Source of the DNA: Hyphomonadaceae bacterium TMED5
GTDB taxonomy: Bacteria; Pseudomonadota; Alphaproteobacteria; Caulobacterales; Hyphomonadaceae
DNA length: 64,000 nt
Reading direction: 5' to 3'
NCBI GenBank assembly: GCA_002173095.1
Contig: NHBK01000012.1
Coordinates: 1 to 64,000 of the forward strand
Under the pieces are notes generated by a model that was given only the letters and a program-made list of their open reading frames with translations, ran no database searches and had not been told where the DNA came from. Shown here piece by piece: positions 44,619 through 54,719 of the stretch; within the stretch, counting starts at the first letter, position 1; each line of letters opens with the position of its first letter. A program made the translations under genes and the position numbers.

Positions 44619-46424
44619 TCAATCGGCCAGCTTGTCGGCCTTACCCTGATAGTCTGAAGGGTCCGCGCCCTCTTTAGACACATCGGCATGCACATCCATA
44701 TGCATCCACTTTTTGATGATCGGCGCGATGAGCAGCATCACGACGGCAATACCGATCGCAACAATCGCCACATTGGTATAAACGCTGACATAGCCAGCCT
44801 TTGCCGCAGCAACATCTGTCAGCTGACCACCAAGCGTCTCAGCGCCCGTGCTTTTCGCGATGAAGCCCGCCAGATAGTTGGACAGACCGGAATAAAGGAA
44901 CCACGCACCCATTGTCATGCCAACAACGCGTGCCGGTGCCATCTTCGTCACAGCGGAAAGACCAACCGGCGAAACCATCAGCTCGCCCATTGTGTGAATC
45001 CAGTAGATCAGGAAGACAAAGATCACCGCAGTCATGCCGATTGCGCCGCTGATCTTCATGCCGAGCACCAGCGTCAGGAAGCCGATACCTGCCAGGAATA
45101 CGCCACCAGCGAATTTAACCGGCGTAGACGGCTCCATCTTCTTCTTCGCAAGGGCCACCCACATCCACGCAATGATCGGTGCGAACAGGAAGATGAAACC
45201 CGCATTCAGCGACTGGAAGACCGGTGCTGGTACGGACCAACCGAAAATGGTGCGGTCGACCAGACGGTCTGTGAACAGTGTGAGAGAAGACCCCGCCTGT
45301 TCAAAGAGCGCCCAGAACGGGATTTGCGCCAGCACGAAATAGATAGCCGCAAACATACGGCTGCGCTCAACGCCCTGCAGTTTGGTGAAACAGTATGCGA
45401 TCAGTCCAATAAGGATGGCGATACCAAGACCCAGAACCAGACCGTCCGGGATCAGCTCAGCATACATGATCAGCGTGAAGGATACTGCAACGATGATGAT
45501 ACCGGTCAGATAGCACGCCATCTCGATATTGATCGGGCCGAGCACTTTTTCTTTCAGCTTCTCAACGCTTGGCGGGTCCGCTTTACCTTCCAGCCATGGC
45601 TGGCCGACGAGGAAGATGACGAGACCAATCAGCATGCCGATACCGGCCGCACCGAAGCCCCAGCCCCAACCGACATAAATGCCGAGCAGGCCACACACGA
45701 AAGATGAAAGGAATGAGCCGAGATTGATGCCCATATAGAAGAGCGTGAAGCCAGAATCGCGACGCTTGTCTTCAAGGTTATAGAGCGAGCCCACAATCGT
45801 GGAGATGTTCGCCTTCAGATAGCCCACACCGGCAATGATCAGCGCCAGTGAGAGATAGAGAATATTCACATAGAGCGCTTGTTGCTCAACGCGGGTTTCA
45901 TATTCACCCACTGGAATTTCCGCAGGCAGGCCAACAGCCGCCGGGTCCTCAACCATCATAATGGTTGCGCCTTCATTGAAGGAAATGAGCGACGTGCCGG
46001 TGTCCGATACGAGGATCTGGTTGGCGTCACCGCCGCGACCATCAAGCGTGATCTGATAGTCCGCGCCCTGATAGGTCATGATTTCCCTGGAGCCTGAACC
46101 CTCAAACGCCATGCCGAAATGGCCCAGCACCAGAAGGATCGCTCCGAAGATCACCGCCTTGCGTGACCCCAGATACCGGTCAGCCAGTGAGCCACCGATA
46201 ATCGTCATGATGTAAACGAGCGCGGTGTACGCACCATACATCACTGCAGAGCGTGCGTCTGAGAACAGGAAGTGTTGGGTAAGGTAGATAACGAGCAGCG
46301 CCCGCATGCCGTAATAGGAGAAACGCTCCCACATTTCGGTGAAGAAAAGAATTACCAGCCCGCGCGGGTGTCCGAGAATTGTTTTCTCGCTCCCAGGCGC
46401 TGGCGCTGCACTAATATTTGTCAT
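44619..46424 (-). CDS. POT family peptide:H+ symporter
   Basis: This 601-residue inner-membrane importer of di/tripeptides has about 12-14 helices. The diagnostic E-x-W-E-R-F-S-Y-Y-G-M motif occurs in helix 1 (about residues 31-41), and F-Y-M-G-I-N-L-G-S-F is the second POT signature. A soluble insert of about 75 residues (about 113-190) lies between helices 3 and 4, as in longer family members. It converges with the DUF937 gene and is divergent from the TonB receptor, so peptide uptake across both membranes is plausible. Confidence 0.92.
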   Translation of the reverse strand: MTNISAAPAPGSEKTILGHPRGLVILFFTEMWERFSYYGMRALLVIYLTQHFLFSDARSAVMYGAYTALVYIMTIIGGSLADRYLGSRKAVIFGAILLVLGHFGMAFEGSGSREIMTYQGADYQITLDGRGGDANQILVSDTGTSLISFNEGATIMMVEDPAAVGLPAEIPVGEYETRVEQQALYVNILYLSLALIIAGVGYLKANISTIVGSLYNLEDKRRDSGFTLFYMGINLGSFLSSFVCGLLGIYVGWGWGFGAAGIGMLIGLVIFLVGQPWLEGKADPPSVEKLKEKVLGPINIEMACYLTGIIIVAVSFTLIMYAELIPDGLVLGLGIAILIGLIAYCFTKLQGVERSRMFAAIYFVLAQIPFWALFEQAGSSLTLFTDRLVDRTIFGWSVPAPVFQSLNAGFIFLFAPIIAWMWVALAKKKMEPSTPVKFAGGVFLAGIGFLTLVLGMKISGAIGMTAVIFVFLIYWIHTMGELMVSPVGLSAVTKMAPARVVGMTMGAWFLYSGLSNYLAGFIAKSTGAETLGGQLTDVAAAKAGYVSVYTNVAIVAIGIAVVMLLIAPIIKKWMHMDVHADVSKEGADPSDYQGKADKLAD

Positions 46425-46665
46425 GTTACCCCGCTCAGCAGAATTTTACCTGCAACTCTTTTTACGGGATGCCATCTTCACGACAGTTTTTCAAAGCTCA
46501 AGAGCCAATTGGGCCAGTTTTGTGACTGATATGTTATTTTCATCACGGCCATGTGATAAGTTTGACCTGCGTTTAACTGGTTTACCCCGTAAAGCGATGT
46601 TTATCTGAACATGTTTTCGGGGACATTTTGTCCATTAAAATCAAGTAATTATTCGGGAGAATCCC
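46425..46665. promoter_or_regulatory. Divergent promoter region of peptide transporter and TonB receptor
   Basis: The 241-base spacer between divergent genes must hold both promoters. It is A+T-rich relative to surroundings and contains TGTT-N6-AACA at about 46599-46612, a possible operator. I could not fix -35/-10 boxes with confidence. Confidence 0.35.
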
Positions 46666-48747
46666 ATGATTCACTCCACGGGCGGAGTGCGCGCGCTAGC
46701 CAGCGCCGTCGTGGTTTTTGTGCCAATGGCGGAGGCACAGGAATTACAGTCAGATACCGGTGTCACATCCTTCGTACCGGCAGAATTCGAACAATATAAT
46801 CCGACTACGGCGCTTGATATGGTTGCGCAGGTTCCGGGATTCTCAATCGACAGTGGCGAGGATGTCAGAGGATTTGGCGGCGCGGCAGGCAATGTTCTGA
46901 TTGATGGCTCCCGTCCGTCCACGAAATCGGGACTGGAAGGTTATCTCCGGCGTATTCCGGCGACGCATGTCGAACGGATCGATCTCGTCCGCGGCGCAGA
47001 TGCAGAACTGGATATGCGTGGTCAGTCCCGCGTGGTGAATGTCATTCTTCGCGAGGGTGTCAACTCCAGCCAGCTGAATTATTCCGTGACCGCGCGCCAG
47101 CATCAGGGCGGCCGCGCATCTTATGATGTGGCGCTCGACTGGTCCGGACAATGGCTGGGTGGTGACCTCACCCTCTCCTACAATCAGTATAGCTGGGGAG
47201 AACGCTCCTATCGCCGCGAGCGTCGCTTCGACGCTTCAGATGAGCAGTTCGCCTTTCGCGATGACACGCACCAGACACTCAACACCGAATATATTCCAGG
47301 CTTTGAATACACACGCGACTTCGGTGATCGCACCACTCTGCGCATGAATGGCCGGGCCTGGACCGGCATGTGGTCGCTGCATCAGGCTCTGGAAGACTAT
47401 CGCCCGACCGCTATGGACGAGCTTCATCGCTTCGAACGCGGCCGTATCGAAGAAGACTGGTGGGGCATGGATTTCGGCGGCGATATTGAACGCCGCCTGT
47501 CTGAAGAGGTGAGCTCCAAAATCATCTGGTATCACCGCCGCGACAGCTTCAATTCCGACCAGCGCTTCGATGACTATCTGTTAGCGTCTGGTTTCTTAGG
47601 CGCATTCAATGCGGCGATTGAGGACTATTTCGGCGAAAGCATTCTGCGCAGTCAGACCAACTGGGTTTTAAATGACAAGCACGCGATCGAGTTCGGCGGA
47701 GAGATTGCTTACAATTTCCGTGATGCCGACCGCACCTTCGCTGTCATCAACAATCAGGGTGATCTGCCAGACGCCATTCCGGTCTCCACCACAAAAGTAG
47801 AAGAATGGCGCGGCGAGCTGTTTATCTCCGATGTCTGGACACCGTTTGAGAACTGGACATTTGAGCCAAGCCTGATTGTCGAAGTCTCTGAGATCAGTCA
47901 GACCGGCGATGCCGAGGCGACACGCACATTCACCTATCCCAAGCCAGCCTTCACCGCCACGCATACAAGTGATGACAATCATCAATGGCGTTTCACTGTA
48001 GAGCGCCGCGTAGCGCAGCTGGATTTCGGTGACTTTGTCTCCAGCGTTTCTGCGTTTGAAGACAATGTAACATCAGGCAATCCAGACCTTGAGCCGGAAC
48101 AGGCCTGGCGGTTTGATGTGGGCTATGAACGTCCATTCCTCACCGATGGTTCACTGTCTTTCGTTGCACGGTATGACGCGATTGAATCGGTGCAGGGCTA
48201 TATCCCGGTCACCGCCTCCAATGGCGCGGTATTCGATGGGCCGGGCAATATGGGCGATGGTCATCGCATCCAGCTCATTGCAGAAGCGGCAATTCCAACC
48301 GAGTTTATTGGGCTCGATAATGGCCGACTCGACCTGGAGCTTGTGCTGCGCGATTCTGAAGTCACCGATCCGGTGACCGGTGAGAACCGTGTTTTCGCCT
48401 ATGAACAGCCTGTCTATTTCTACGCCGAATTCCGTCAGGATTACCCGGATCAGCAATGGTCTTGGGGCTTTGACTATGGTCAGGGCAGCACGAACAATTT
48501 CTACTTCATCGATGAACGTGGATCATTCGAGCGCGGCGCCGGGGACTTTGACATATATGTCGAAACGACCCGCTTCTTTGGCGTCAATCTGCGCTTCGGG
48601 GCGGACAATGTATTCGACCCGACCTATCGGCGCACCCGCTATATCTATGACGGCCCACGCTCTGATGACCAGCAAATCGCCCGCTTTGTCCGTGAAGATA
48701 ATTTCGGACCACTCTATTACGTCCGGTTGAAGGGGACATTCAGTTAA
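46666..48747 (+). CDS. TonB-dependent outer-membrane receptor
   Basis: This 693-residue beta-barrel transporter has a signal peptide ending A-E-A-Q (about residue 25). The plug domain (about residues 40-125) has L-D-M-V-A-Q-V-P-G-F and I-D-L-V-R-G-A-D-A-E. The barrel is about 560 residues with strands ending in aromatic residues and the terminal F at L-K-G-T-F-S. No clear TonB box beyond the N-terminus, and no carboxypeptidase-like domain. Substrate unknown; the flanking peptide symporter and secreted esterase hint at peptides or ester-linked compounds. GGGAG precedes the ATG. Confidence 0.88.
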   Translation: MIHSTGGVRALASAVVVFVPMAEAQELQSDTGVTSFVPAEFEQYNPTTALDMVAQVPGFSIDSGEDVRGFGGAAGNVLIDGSRPSTKSGLEGYLRRIPATHVERIDLVRGADAELDMRGQSRVVNVILREGVNSSQLNYSVTARQHQGGRASYDVALDWSGQWLGGDLTLSYNQYSWGERSYRRERRFDASDEQFAFRDDTHQTLNTEYIPGFEYTRDFGDRTTLRMNGRAWTGMWSLHQALEDYRPTAMDELHRFERGRIEEDWWGMDFGGDIERRLSEEVSSKIIWYHRRDSFNSDQRFDDYLLASGFLGAFNAAIEDYFGESILRSQTNWVLNDKHAIEFGGEIAYNFRDADRTFAVINNQGDLPDAIPVSTTKVEEWRGELFISDVWTPFENWTFEPSLIVEVSEISQTGDAEATRTFTYPKPAFTATHTSDDNHQWRFTVERRVAQLDFGDFVSSVSAFEDNVTSGNPDLEPEQAWRFDVGYERPFLTDGSLSFVARYDAIESVQGYIPVTASNGAVFDGPGNMGDGHRIQLIAEAAIPTEFIGLDNGRLDLELVLRDSEVTDPVTGENRVFAYEQPVYFYAEFRQDYPDQQWSWGFDYGQGSTNNFYFIDERGSFERGAGDFDIYVETTRFFGVNLRFGADNVFDPTYRRTRYIYDGPRSDDQQIARFVREDNFGPLYYVRLKGTFS

Positions 48748-48844
48748 ACCGCTCGAGACAGAAACATCCCCTTACGACACCTAAACATGTTTTCCTTCCT
48801 GAATATTCGCGCTATGCAGCTATCATAATATAAGGGAGGAAAAC

Positions 48845-50491
48845 TTGGTTTCACTTATCAGGCACGCTTTTGGCGTTGCCGGAGCATTCACCATGTGCGC
48901 TGCTCTGACAGCCACACATGCTCAGGCAGAAAACCCACTATCAGAATATGGCGTCCCGGACGCGACGCCCGTCGTCCACACCACAGCCGGTGACGTTCAG
49001 GGCTTTGTCGATAACGGTATTGAGGAATATCTGGGCCTTCGTTATGCCGCACCGCCCGTTGGCGAATTACGTTTTATGCCACCAGAACCCGTGGCCCCAT
49101 GGGATGGCATTTATGATGCGACATCACTCGGCGCACCGGCCATGCAAATGTACACACCCAGCGGCCCACGCACGACGGAATTCACCCGCCAGATGCAGAT
49201 GATTTTCCCGACACTCGCCGAGGAAAAAATCGACAATGAAGATTCGCTTTTTCTGAACGTATGGACGCCGGGCGCAGATGATGAAGCCCGTCCCGTCATG
49301 GTCTGGTTTCATGGCGGTGGCTATGCCTATGGATCCGGCGGATGGCCCGCCTATGATGGCCGCAACCTCGCCGAATATGGCGATGTGGTCGTTGTCACGG
49401 TGAATCACCGTCTGAACGTTTTCGGCTATCTCTATCTCGGTGAAGCGTTTGGCGAAGACTATGCCGCATCCGGCAATGTCGGAAATCTCGACCTTGTGGC
49501 GTCTCTGGAATGGGTTCGCGACAATATCGCGGCCTTTGGCGGTGACCCGGACAATGTGACGATTATGGGCGAGTCCGGTGGCGGCTCGAAAGTCAGCCAT
49601 TTACTTGCAACGCCAGCTGCTGACGGCCTGTTCCATCGCGCGATCATCCAGTCCGGCCCGGGCGTGACGAGCGGCGATGCCGAGAGCGCAGCTCAACTGG
49701 CTGACCTCTTCCTCGAAGAAGCTGGCGTTGAAACGCCAGAAGCGCTTCAGGCCCTCACCGCAGATGAGATTTCCAATGCCGGCCGTGCAGCACTTGCACT
49801 TGCAGAAGCCGAAGGTCTCAGCGCGAATTTCCGCCCAATCGTCGATGGCGTTGTTCAGCCCTCTCATCCATTCATGCCAACTGCTCCTGCCCAGTCCAGT
49901 GATGTTCCGATCATGATTGGCTGGAACAAGGATGAGATGACCATTTTCAATGCGGCGCAGGAATGGTTCGGCACGCTACCAGAAGCAGGCCTTGCCGTGA
50001 TGGGCGAGCGATTTGGCGAAGATGGCCCTGCCCTCATCGCGCACTATCGCGAAGCCCGCCCGGATGATGCCCCAACCTATATCGCAAACAGCGCGATGAC
50101 GGCGCGTTTTGTGTATGGGACCTATATTCTGGCCGACCAGCGCGCCCGCCAGGAAGATGGTGCGCCGGTTTATATGTACCAGCTGACCTATGAAACAGAC
50201 ACGAATGGCGGTGTTCTGCGGTCTCCGCACACACTGGATATCCCGTTCATGTTCGACAATGTCGAAGAGAGCCGCATTCTGGTTGGTTCAGGCGAGGCGC
50301 CAAACCTGCTGGGTGCCATGATGTCCGATGCCTGGGTCAGCTTTGCACGCGACGGAGTGCCAAGCTCTGATCTGCTGCCAGACTGGACACCATACAATCT
50401 GGAAGACCGCCCGGTTATGCGGTTCGATGTGGACCCGGAAATGGTGAATGACCCGGAACAGGGCATTCGCGAAATCCTCTCTGCAAACTGA
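48845..50491 (+). CDS. Secreted type-B carboxylesterase
   Basis: This 548-residue alpha/beta hydrolase has a Sec signal peptide (F-G-V-A-G-A-F-T-M-C-A-A-L to A-Q-A). The nucleophile elbow is G-E-S-G-G-G-S. The oxyanion region is W-F-H-G-G-G-Y-A-Y-G, and the catalytic His is likely in S-P-H-T-L-D-I-P-F-M-F. E-D-S-L-F-L-N-V-W is the type-B signature. The TTG start is supported by GGGAGG just upstream and a complete signal peptide. Class fits acetylcholinesterase/para-nitrobenzyl-esterase types; the substrate is unknown. Probably co-expressed with the TonB receptor. Confidence 0.9.
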   Translation: MVSLIRHAFGVAGAFTMCAALTATHAQAENPLSEYGVPDATPVVHTTAGDVQGFVDNGIEEYLGLRYAAPPVGELRFMPPEPVAPWDGIYDATSLGAPAMQMYTPSGPRTTEFTRQMQMIFPTLAEEKIDNEDSLFLNVWTPGADDEARPVMVWFHGGGYAYGSGGWPAYDGRNLAEYGDVVVVTVNHRLNVFGYLYLGEAFGEDYAASGNVGNLDLVASLEWVRDNIAAFGGDPDNVTIMGESGGGSKVSHLLATPAADGLFHRAIIQSGPGVTSGDAESAAQLADLFLEEAGVETPEALQALTADEISNAGRAALALAEAEGLSANFRPIVDGVVQPSHPFMPTAPAQSSDVPIMIGWNKDEMTIFNAAQEWFGTLPEAGLAVMGERFGEDGPALIAHYREARPDDAPTYIANSAMTARFVYGTYILADQRARQEDGAPVYMYQLTYETDTNGGVLRSPHTLDIPFMFDNVEESRILVGSGEAPNLLGAMMSDAWVSFARDGVPSSDLLPDWTPYNLEDRPVMRFDVDPEMVNDPEQGIREILSAN

Positions 50492-50498
50492 TCACTCA

Positions 50499-50528
50499 CT
50501 AAGGGGCGCCTCGAGCGCCCCTTTCTTC
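50499..50528 (+). terminator. Terminator after the carboxylesterase
   Basis: AAGGGGCGC-CTCGA-GCGCCCCTTTCTT is a perfect 9-bp stem with T-rich tail. Confidence 0.88.
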
Positions 50529-50641
50529 ATCTGCTCGTCTTCAGTGACTGAAAATCCCTGGCTGAATATCGACAGGCCTCCCGCTCCCAATTAAGCATTC
50601 CAGATGCCTTCGGGGATGGCTGAGTTGAGTTTGGGGACTGC

Positions 50642-51607
50642 ATGCGTCTGATTGTTCACATAGGAACAGAGAAAACAGGTTCGACGACGCTTCAGGCCTT
50701 TCTCAATGACAATCGCGAACAATTGGCCAAAGACGGCTTTGCCCTGTTTCAGCCTGAGTGTGACGCGACGCAGCTGGTCCGCAATAATCGGCATTTCGTT
50801 GCGATGTTTCAGAAAGACAATCGCAATGACGACTATTTCCGGCACCACCAACTGGATGGCGATGAGGCTCTGAACCAGTTTCGCCAGCAGGTAACCGCAG
50901 AGTTCGACCAGTTCCTGCGCGATCTGCCCTCAGACATTCACAGCGTCGTCCTGTCGAGCGAGCACTTCCACTCGCGTCTTCAATCGGCTGAAGAAGTGCA
51001 GGACTTTGCCGACTTCATGAAGGCACGGTTCGATGATTTCCGGATCATTGGGTATTTCCGCGAACAAAGCGCCCTCTGCCGCAGCGCCTATAGCACGGCG
51101 GTCAAAAGCGGTGAGAAGCGGGCGTTTTCAGACTACCAAAAAATGTGCCGCCCGCAGAACCATTACTATAACTATCTGCGCATGTTCCGGTTCTGGCGCA
51201 AAGCCTTTGGTCCGAAAGCCCTGCGCACACGGCTATTCGACAAGGAGAGCTTGCGAAACAAAGATATTTGTCGGGATTTTCTGGGCTTTCGTTTTCTGAA
51301 CAACCGGCTGGATCTGAACCGGTATAATTTCGACCAACCGGCTTATAATCTGAGCCTAGGCCCGACAGGGCTTCAGCTCATTCTGCTGATCAACCGGCTT
51401 CTGGACGTACAGAAAATCGGGCCGAAGCGTCGGCATATCCGTCGCGAAATGGTGCTCAAAATCGCGAATATGCGCGGGCTGAACAACGGACAGGTGAGCC
51501 TGAAAGATGCCAGCGCGATTTATGACAGCTTCAATGCGCAGAATATGGATTTTGGCAAAGTCTTCCTACGCGAAGAAAAGAACCCGTTTTCCCGCCCGGA
51601 TGCATGA
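50642..51607 (+). CDS. Sulfotransferase-like protein
   Basis: This 321-residue protein has a P-loop-like PAPS site V-H-I-G-T-E-K-T-G-S-T-T-L-Q (residues 5-18) and G-Y-F-R-E-Q-S-A-L-C-R-S-A-Y (137-150), both resembling bacterial sulfotransferases of the H-x-G-x-x-K-T-G-S-T group. No signal or membrane segment is seen. It converges with fcl, with 5 bases between the stops, next to GDP-fucose genes. This suggests sulfation of a fucose-containing glycan, but direct evidence is lacking. Sulfotransferase is a fold-level call; acceptor and donor are inferred. Confidence 0.7.
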   Translation: MRLIVHIGTEKTGSTTLQAFLNDNREQLAKDGFALFQPECDATQLVRNNRHFVAMFQKDNRNDDYFRHHQLDGDEALNQFRQQVTAEFDQFLRDLPSDIHSVVLSSEHFHSRLQSAEEVQDFADFMKARFDDFRIIGYFREQSALCRSAYSTAVKSGEKRAFSDYQKMCRPQNHYYNYLRMFRFWRKAFGPKALRTRLFDKESLRNKDICRDFLGFRFLNNRLDLNRYNFDQPAYNLSLGPTGLQLILLINRLLDVQKIGPKRRHIRREMVLKIANMRGLNNGQVSLKDASAIYDSFNAQNMDFGKVFLREEKNPFSRPDA

Positions 51608-51612
51608 GCGTT

Positions 51613-52548
51613 CTAATCCGCGTGATTGGCAAACCAGTTATAGGTCGACTGAATCCCCTCTTTCAGGTCAATCGAGGGCGACCAGCCAAGTGCTTGCAAT
51701 CGATCTGAATTCAACAGCTTGCGCGGCGTGCCATCCGGTTTGGAGGCATCAAAAACCAGCTCGCCTTCAAAACCGACAACATCACGAATGACAGATGCCA
51801 GCTCACCAATACTGACCTCCTGGCCCGACCCAAGGTTGATCTGCGTCTCGCCGGAATAGTGTTTCAATAGGTAGACCAGCCCATCGGCGCAGTCTTCCAC
51901 ATGCATAAACTCGCGAAGCGGTTTTCCACTTCCCCAGACACTCACGCGCTCTGCGCCCTCCAGCTTCGCCTGATGAAACCGGCGGATCAGTGCCGGAATG
52001 ACATGAGACCGGTCTGACCAGAACTCATCACCGGGGCCATAAAGACTGGTCGGGAAACAGGAAATGAAATCATCGCCATGCTGTCGTCGGTATGACTGGC
52101 AGGCTTTCAACCCCGCAATCTTGGCGATGGCATAAGCTTCATTGGTTTCCTCCAGGGCGCCCGTCAGAAGCGCATCTTCAGAAATCGGCTGGTCGGCAAA
52201 TTTCGGATAAATGCATGACGAGCCGAGAAATAAGAGCTTCATCACACCGGCTTTGTGCGCAGCATGTATGAGGTTCATCCCAATCATAAGATTGTCGTAG
52301 ATGTAGTTGGCCGGGCGGTCTGCATTATCCTGAATACCGCCCACAAGCGCCGCGGTGACGATCACCACATCCGGCTTATTCTCTGCGATCCAGCTTTCGG
52401 TTTCAGCCTGTCGTCTCAGGTCCAGTGCGTCGCGGTCAATCGTGAGCACGTCGCTGCAATGTTCCGATTTCAGTCGCCGGATAAGCGCTGAGCCGAGCAT
52501 GCCCTGATGACCGGAGACATAGACGCGCTTTCCCTCCAGATCGAACAT
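51613..52548 (-). CDS. fcl: GDP-L-fucose synthase
   Basis: This 311-residue SDR epimerase-reductase converts GDP-4-keto-6-deoxy-mannose to GDP-L-fucose with NADPH. The nucleotide motif G-H-Q-G-M-L-G (residues 13-19) and the catalytic Y-A-I-A-K are present. S-S-C-I-Y-P and the G-P-G-D mid-region are family features. It lies 14 bases downstream of gmd, forming the standard two-gene GDP-fucose operon. Confidence 0.94.
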   Translation of the reverse strand: MFDLEGKRVYVSGHQGMLGSALIRRLKSEHCSDVLTIDRDALDLRRQAETESWIAENKPDVVIVTAALVGGIQDNADRPANYIYDNLMIGMNLIHAAHKAGVMKLLFLGSSCIYPKFADQPISEDALLTGALEETNEAYAIAKIAGLKACQSYRRQHGDDFISCFPTSLYGPGDEFWSDRSHVIPALIRRFHQAKLEGAERVSVWGSGKPLREFMHVEDCADGLVYLLKHYSGETQINLGSGQEVSIGELASVIRDVVGFEGELVFDASKPDGTPRKLLNSDRLQALGWSPSIDLKEGIQSTYNWFANHAD

Positions 52549-52562
52549 GCTTTCCCCGGCTC

Positions 52563-53636
52563 TTAAATACCTCGATAGTTCGGGTATTTCGCTTCCAACT
52601 CTACCTGTTTCAGGTCTGCCTCTATCATCATTTCGACAAGCTCTGAATAGGAGGTTTTATGCGTCCAGCCGAGTTTTTCGCGCGCCTTGGTCGCATCGCC
52701 AAGCAAATGCTCGACCTCTGCGACCCGGTAATAGCGCGGATCGATCCTCACAACGACTTCGCCGGTTGTCGTATCCGTGCCGGTCTCGTCAACGCCCTCG
52801 CCTGACCAGTCAATCTTGCGGCCCGTATAGGCAAAGGCGCGTTCAACAAAGTCCCGCACCGAATGGGTCTCGCCCGTGGCAAGAACATAATCATCCGGTT
52901 CGTCCTGCTGCAGCATGAGATGCATGCCTTCGACATAGTCGCCCGCATAGCCCCAGTCGCGCTCTGCATCGAGATTGCCAAGATAGAGACAGGATTGAAG
53001 CCCCAGATGAATAGCCGCGACCGCGCGGGTGATCTTACGCGTCACGAAGGTTTCGCCGCGCATCGGGCCTTCATGATTGAACAGAATGCCGTTGCAAGCA
53101 TACATGCCGTAGGCCTCACGATAATTCACCGTGATCCAATACGCATAGAGCTTGGCTACCCCATAAGGTGAGCGTGGATGGAAGGGGGTTTTCTCCGTCT
53201 GCGGCGATTCCGCGACCTTACCGAACATCTCTGAGGTCGACGCCTGATAAAACCGGACATCATCCTTCATATCCAGAATGCGAATGGCTTCGAGCAGGCG
53301 CAGCGTTCCCATCGCATCGGCATTGGCCGTGTATTCAGGCGTCTCAAAAGAGACCTGCACATGGCTCTGCGCGGCGAGATTATAAATTTCCTGCGGCTGC
53401 ACTTCTTGAACGATGCGGATCAGATTGGTCGAATCCGTCATGTCTCCATAGTGCATATGAAAGCGCGTTTCGCCTTCATGCGGGTCTATATAGAGAGCGT
53501 CGACACGTTGCGAGTTGAAGGAAGAAGCGCGCCGTTTAATGCCATGGACTTCATAGCCCTGGCCCAGCAGATAACGTGAAAGATGCGCGCCGTCCTGCCC
53601 GGTAACGCCGGTGATCAGTGCCTTCTTCGCAGCCAT
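52563..53636 (-). CDS. gmd: GDP-mannose 4,6-dehydratase
   Basis: This 357-residue extended SDR converts GDP-mannose to the 4-keto-6-deoxy intermediate used by Fcl. Motifs: G-V-T-G-Q-D-G-A (residues 9-16), S-T-S-E-M-F-G-K-V and the catalytic [21 protein letters not shown] confirms Gmd over related dehydratases. Its length is typical. It starts the gmd-fcl operon; no GDP-mannose-making genes are in the window. Confidence 0.96.
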   Translation of the reverse strand: MAAKKALITGVTGQDGAHLSRYLLGQGYEVHGIKRRASSFNSQRVDALYIDPHEGETRFHMHYGDMTDSTNLIRIVQEVQPQEIYNLAAQSHVQVSFETPEYTANADAMGTLRLLEAIRILDMKDDVRFYQASTSEMFGKVAESPQTEKTPFHPRSPYGVAKLYAYWITVNYREAYGMYACNGILFNHEGPMRGETFVTRKITRAVAAIHLGLQSCLYLGNLDAERDWGYAGDYVEGMHLMLQQDEPDDYVLATGETHSVRDFVERAFAYTGRKIDWSGEGVDETGTDTTTGEVVVRIDPRYYRVAEVEHLLGDATKAREKLGWTHKTSYSELVEMMIEADLKQVELEAKYPNYRGI

Positions 53637-53708
53637 GGTTTCTTCTTCTTTTCGATCTGCAGTGAAATTTCACAGATGATTCGATAAAGAAGAGAGATTA
53701 CGGCACCT

Positions 53709-54710
53709 TTAAACCGTCAGAATTTCGACCAGTGCTGAGGTATCAATGCCACCGCGCTGCAACGCACCGCCAATCGCGTAAATGCGATTTCCAACCGTAA
53801 CACCGCCAAGGCCATGACGCGGGCTCAGCATATCCGGACCAGCAGACCAGCTATCGCGCGCCGGGTCATACACCCAGCAATTGGGATAAACGCCGCCGCC
53901 ATTGTCGAAATACTCACCGCCAAAGGCATAAAGCTTGCCGTCGATCACACCTGAGGCAAGGCCGCCCTGCGCCTGTGGCAATGGGGCCAATACCTCCCAG
54001 CGGTCTTCCGATGGAATGTACATTTCATGCGCGGCAGAGTTTCCGCCCTCAACCGTGCGGCCAGCTACGACATGCCAGTTTCCGTTCAGCACTTCACCCG
54101 TCGCGGAATTGCGCGGGGTCGGCAACGGCGCAGCGCGCTCCCAGCTCCCGCCCGAAAGTACGAAGTGATGTCCGGTATCGGCATGGTCTTCCCAGACAGA
54201 ATTGTCGTCATCAATTGGTGTGCGGCCGCCAGCAATATGCAGCCCGGTTGAAAGGCTCGCCGTCACGGCCTCGCCAATGCGCGCCGGAATTTCCGGAATG
54301 ATGTTCCAGCCATCCTCGTCCAGACGCCAGCCGCCAATCTGCATTTGCCACATGCCCTCAGCTGAAATGGCCTGAAAGCCGCCCAGCGCATAAAGCTTGC
54401 CATTATGGCTTTGCAATTGAGGGTGATGCCGCGGCGTTGGAATGCCCGGTCCCTGACGCCATTCGCCGGTTTCCGGGTTCAGAATAACGGTTTCATTGGT
54501 CGGGCCGATAATCCGGCCATTCTCGGCCACAAAGCCGCCGGTTAGCCAAATCTCGCCATTATGCAGCGCGGGATAGATTTCCTGTTTGGGGCGACCAAGC
54601 GACGGGCCACCCACCCAATGGACAGGACCAAAAGAGGCAATACCAGAAGGAGTAGTACAGGCCGATAAGAGAGCGCCTCCCGTCAGCCACATCATTTCCC
54701 GTCTGTTCAT
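53709..54710 (-). CDS. Kelch-repeat lipoprotein
   Basis: This 333-residue protein has an N-terminus with Arg-Arg (M-N-R-R-E-M-M-W-L-T-G-G) and a lipobox L-L-S-A-C, so a lipoprotein possibly exported by Tat. Five or six kelch motifs follow (repeated G-G with Y-A-L/F-G-G and downstream W, for example K-L-Y-A-L-G-G-F), forming a beta-propeller. Galactose-oxidase catalytic residues were not seen, so an enzymatic role is unsupported. It lies 9 bases downstream of gshA on the same strand. Confidence 0.82.
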   Translation of the reverse strand: MNRREMMWLTGGALLSACTTPSGIASFGPVHWVGGPSLGRPKQEIYPALHNGEIWLTGGFVAENGRIIGPTNETVILNPETGEWRQGPGIPTPRHHPQLQSHNGKLYALGGFQAISAEGMWQMQIGGWRLDEDGWNIIPEIPARIGEAVTASLSTGLHIAGGRTPIDDDNSVWEDHADTGHHFVLSGGSWERAAPLPTPRNSATGEVLNGNWHVVAGRTVEGGNSAAHEMYIPSEDRWEVLAPLPQAQGGLASGVIDGKLYAFGGEYFDNGGGVYPNCWVYDPARDSWSAGPDMLSPRHGLGGVTVGNRIYAIGGALQRGGIDTSALVEILTV

Positions 54711-54719
54711 GCTGCCTCC

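Noticed and set aside
44688-45707. 339-codon plus-strand frame opposite the POT transporter
   Set aside because: Antisense shadow of a clear membrane protein; product is rich in His/Arg/Asp without domains.
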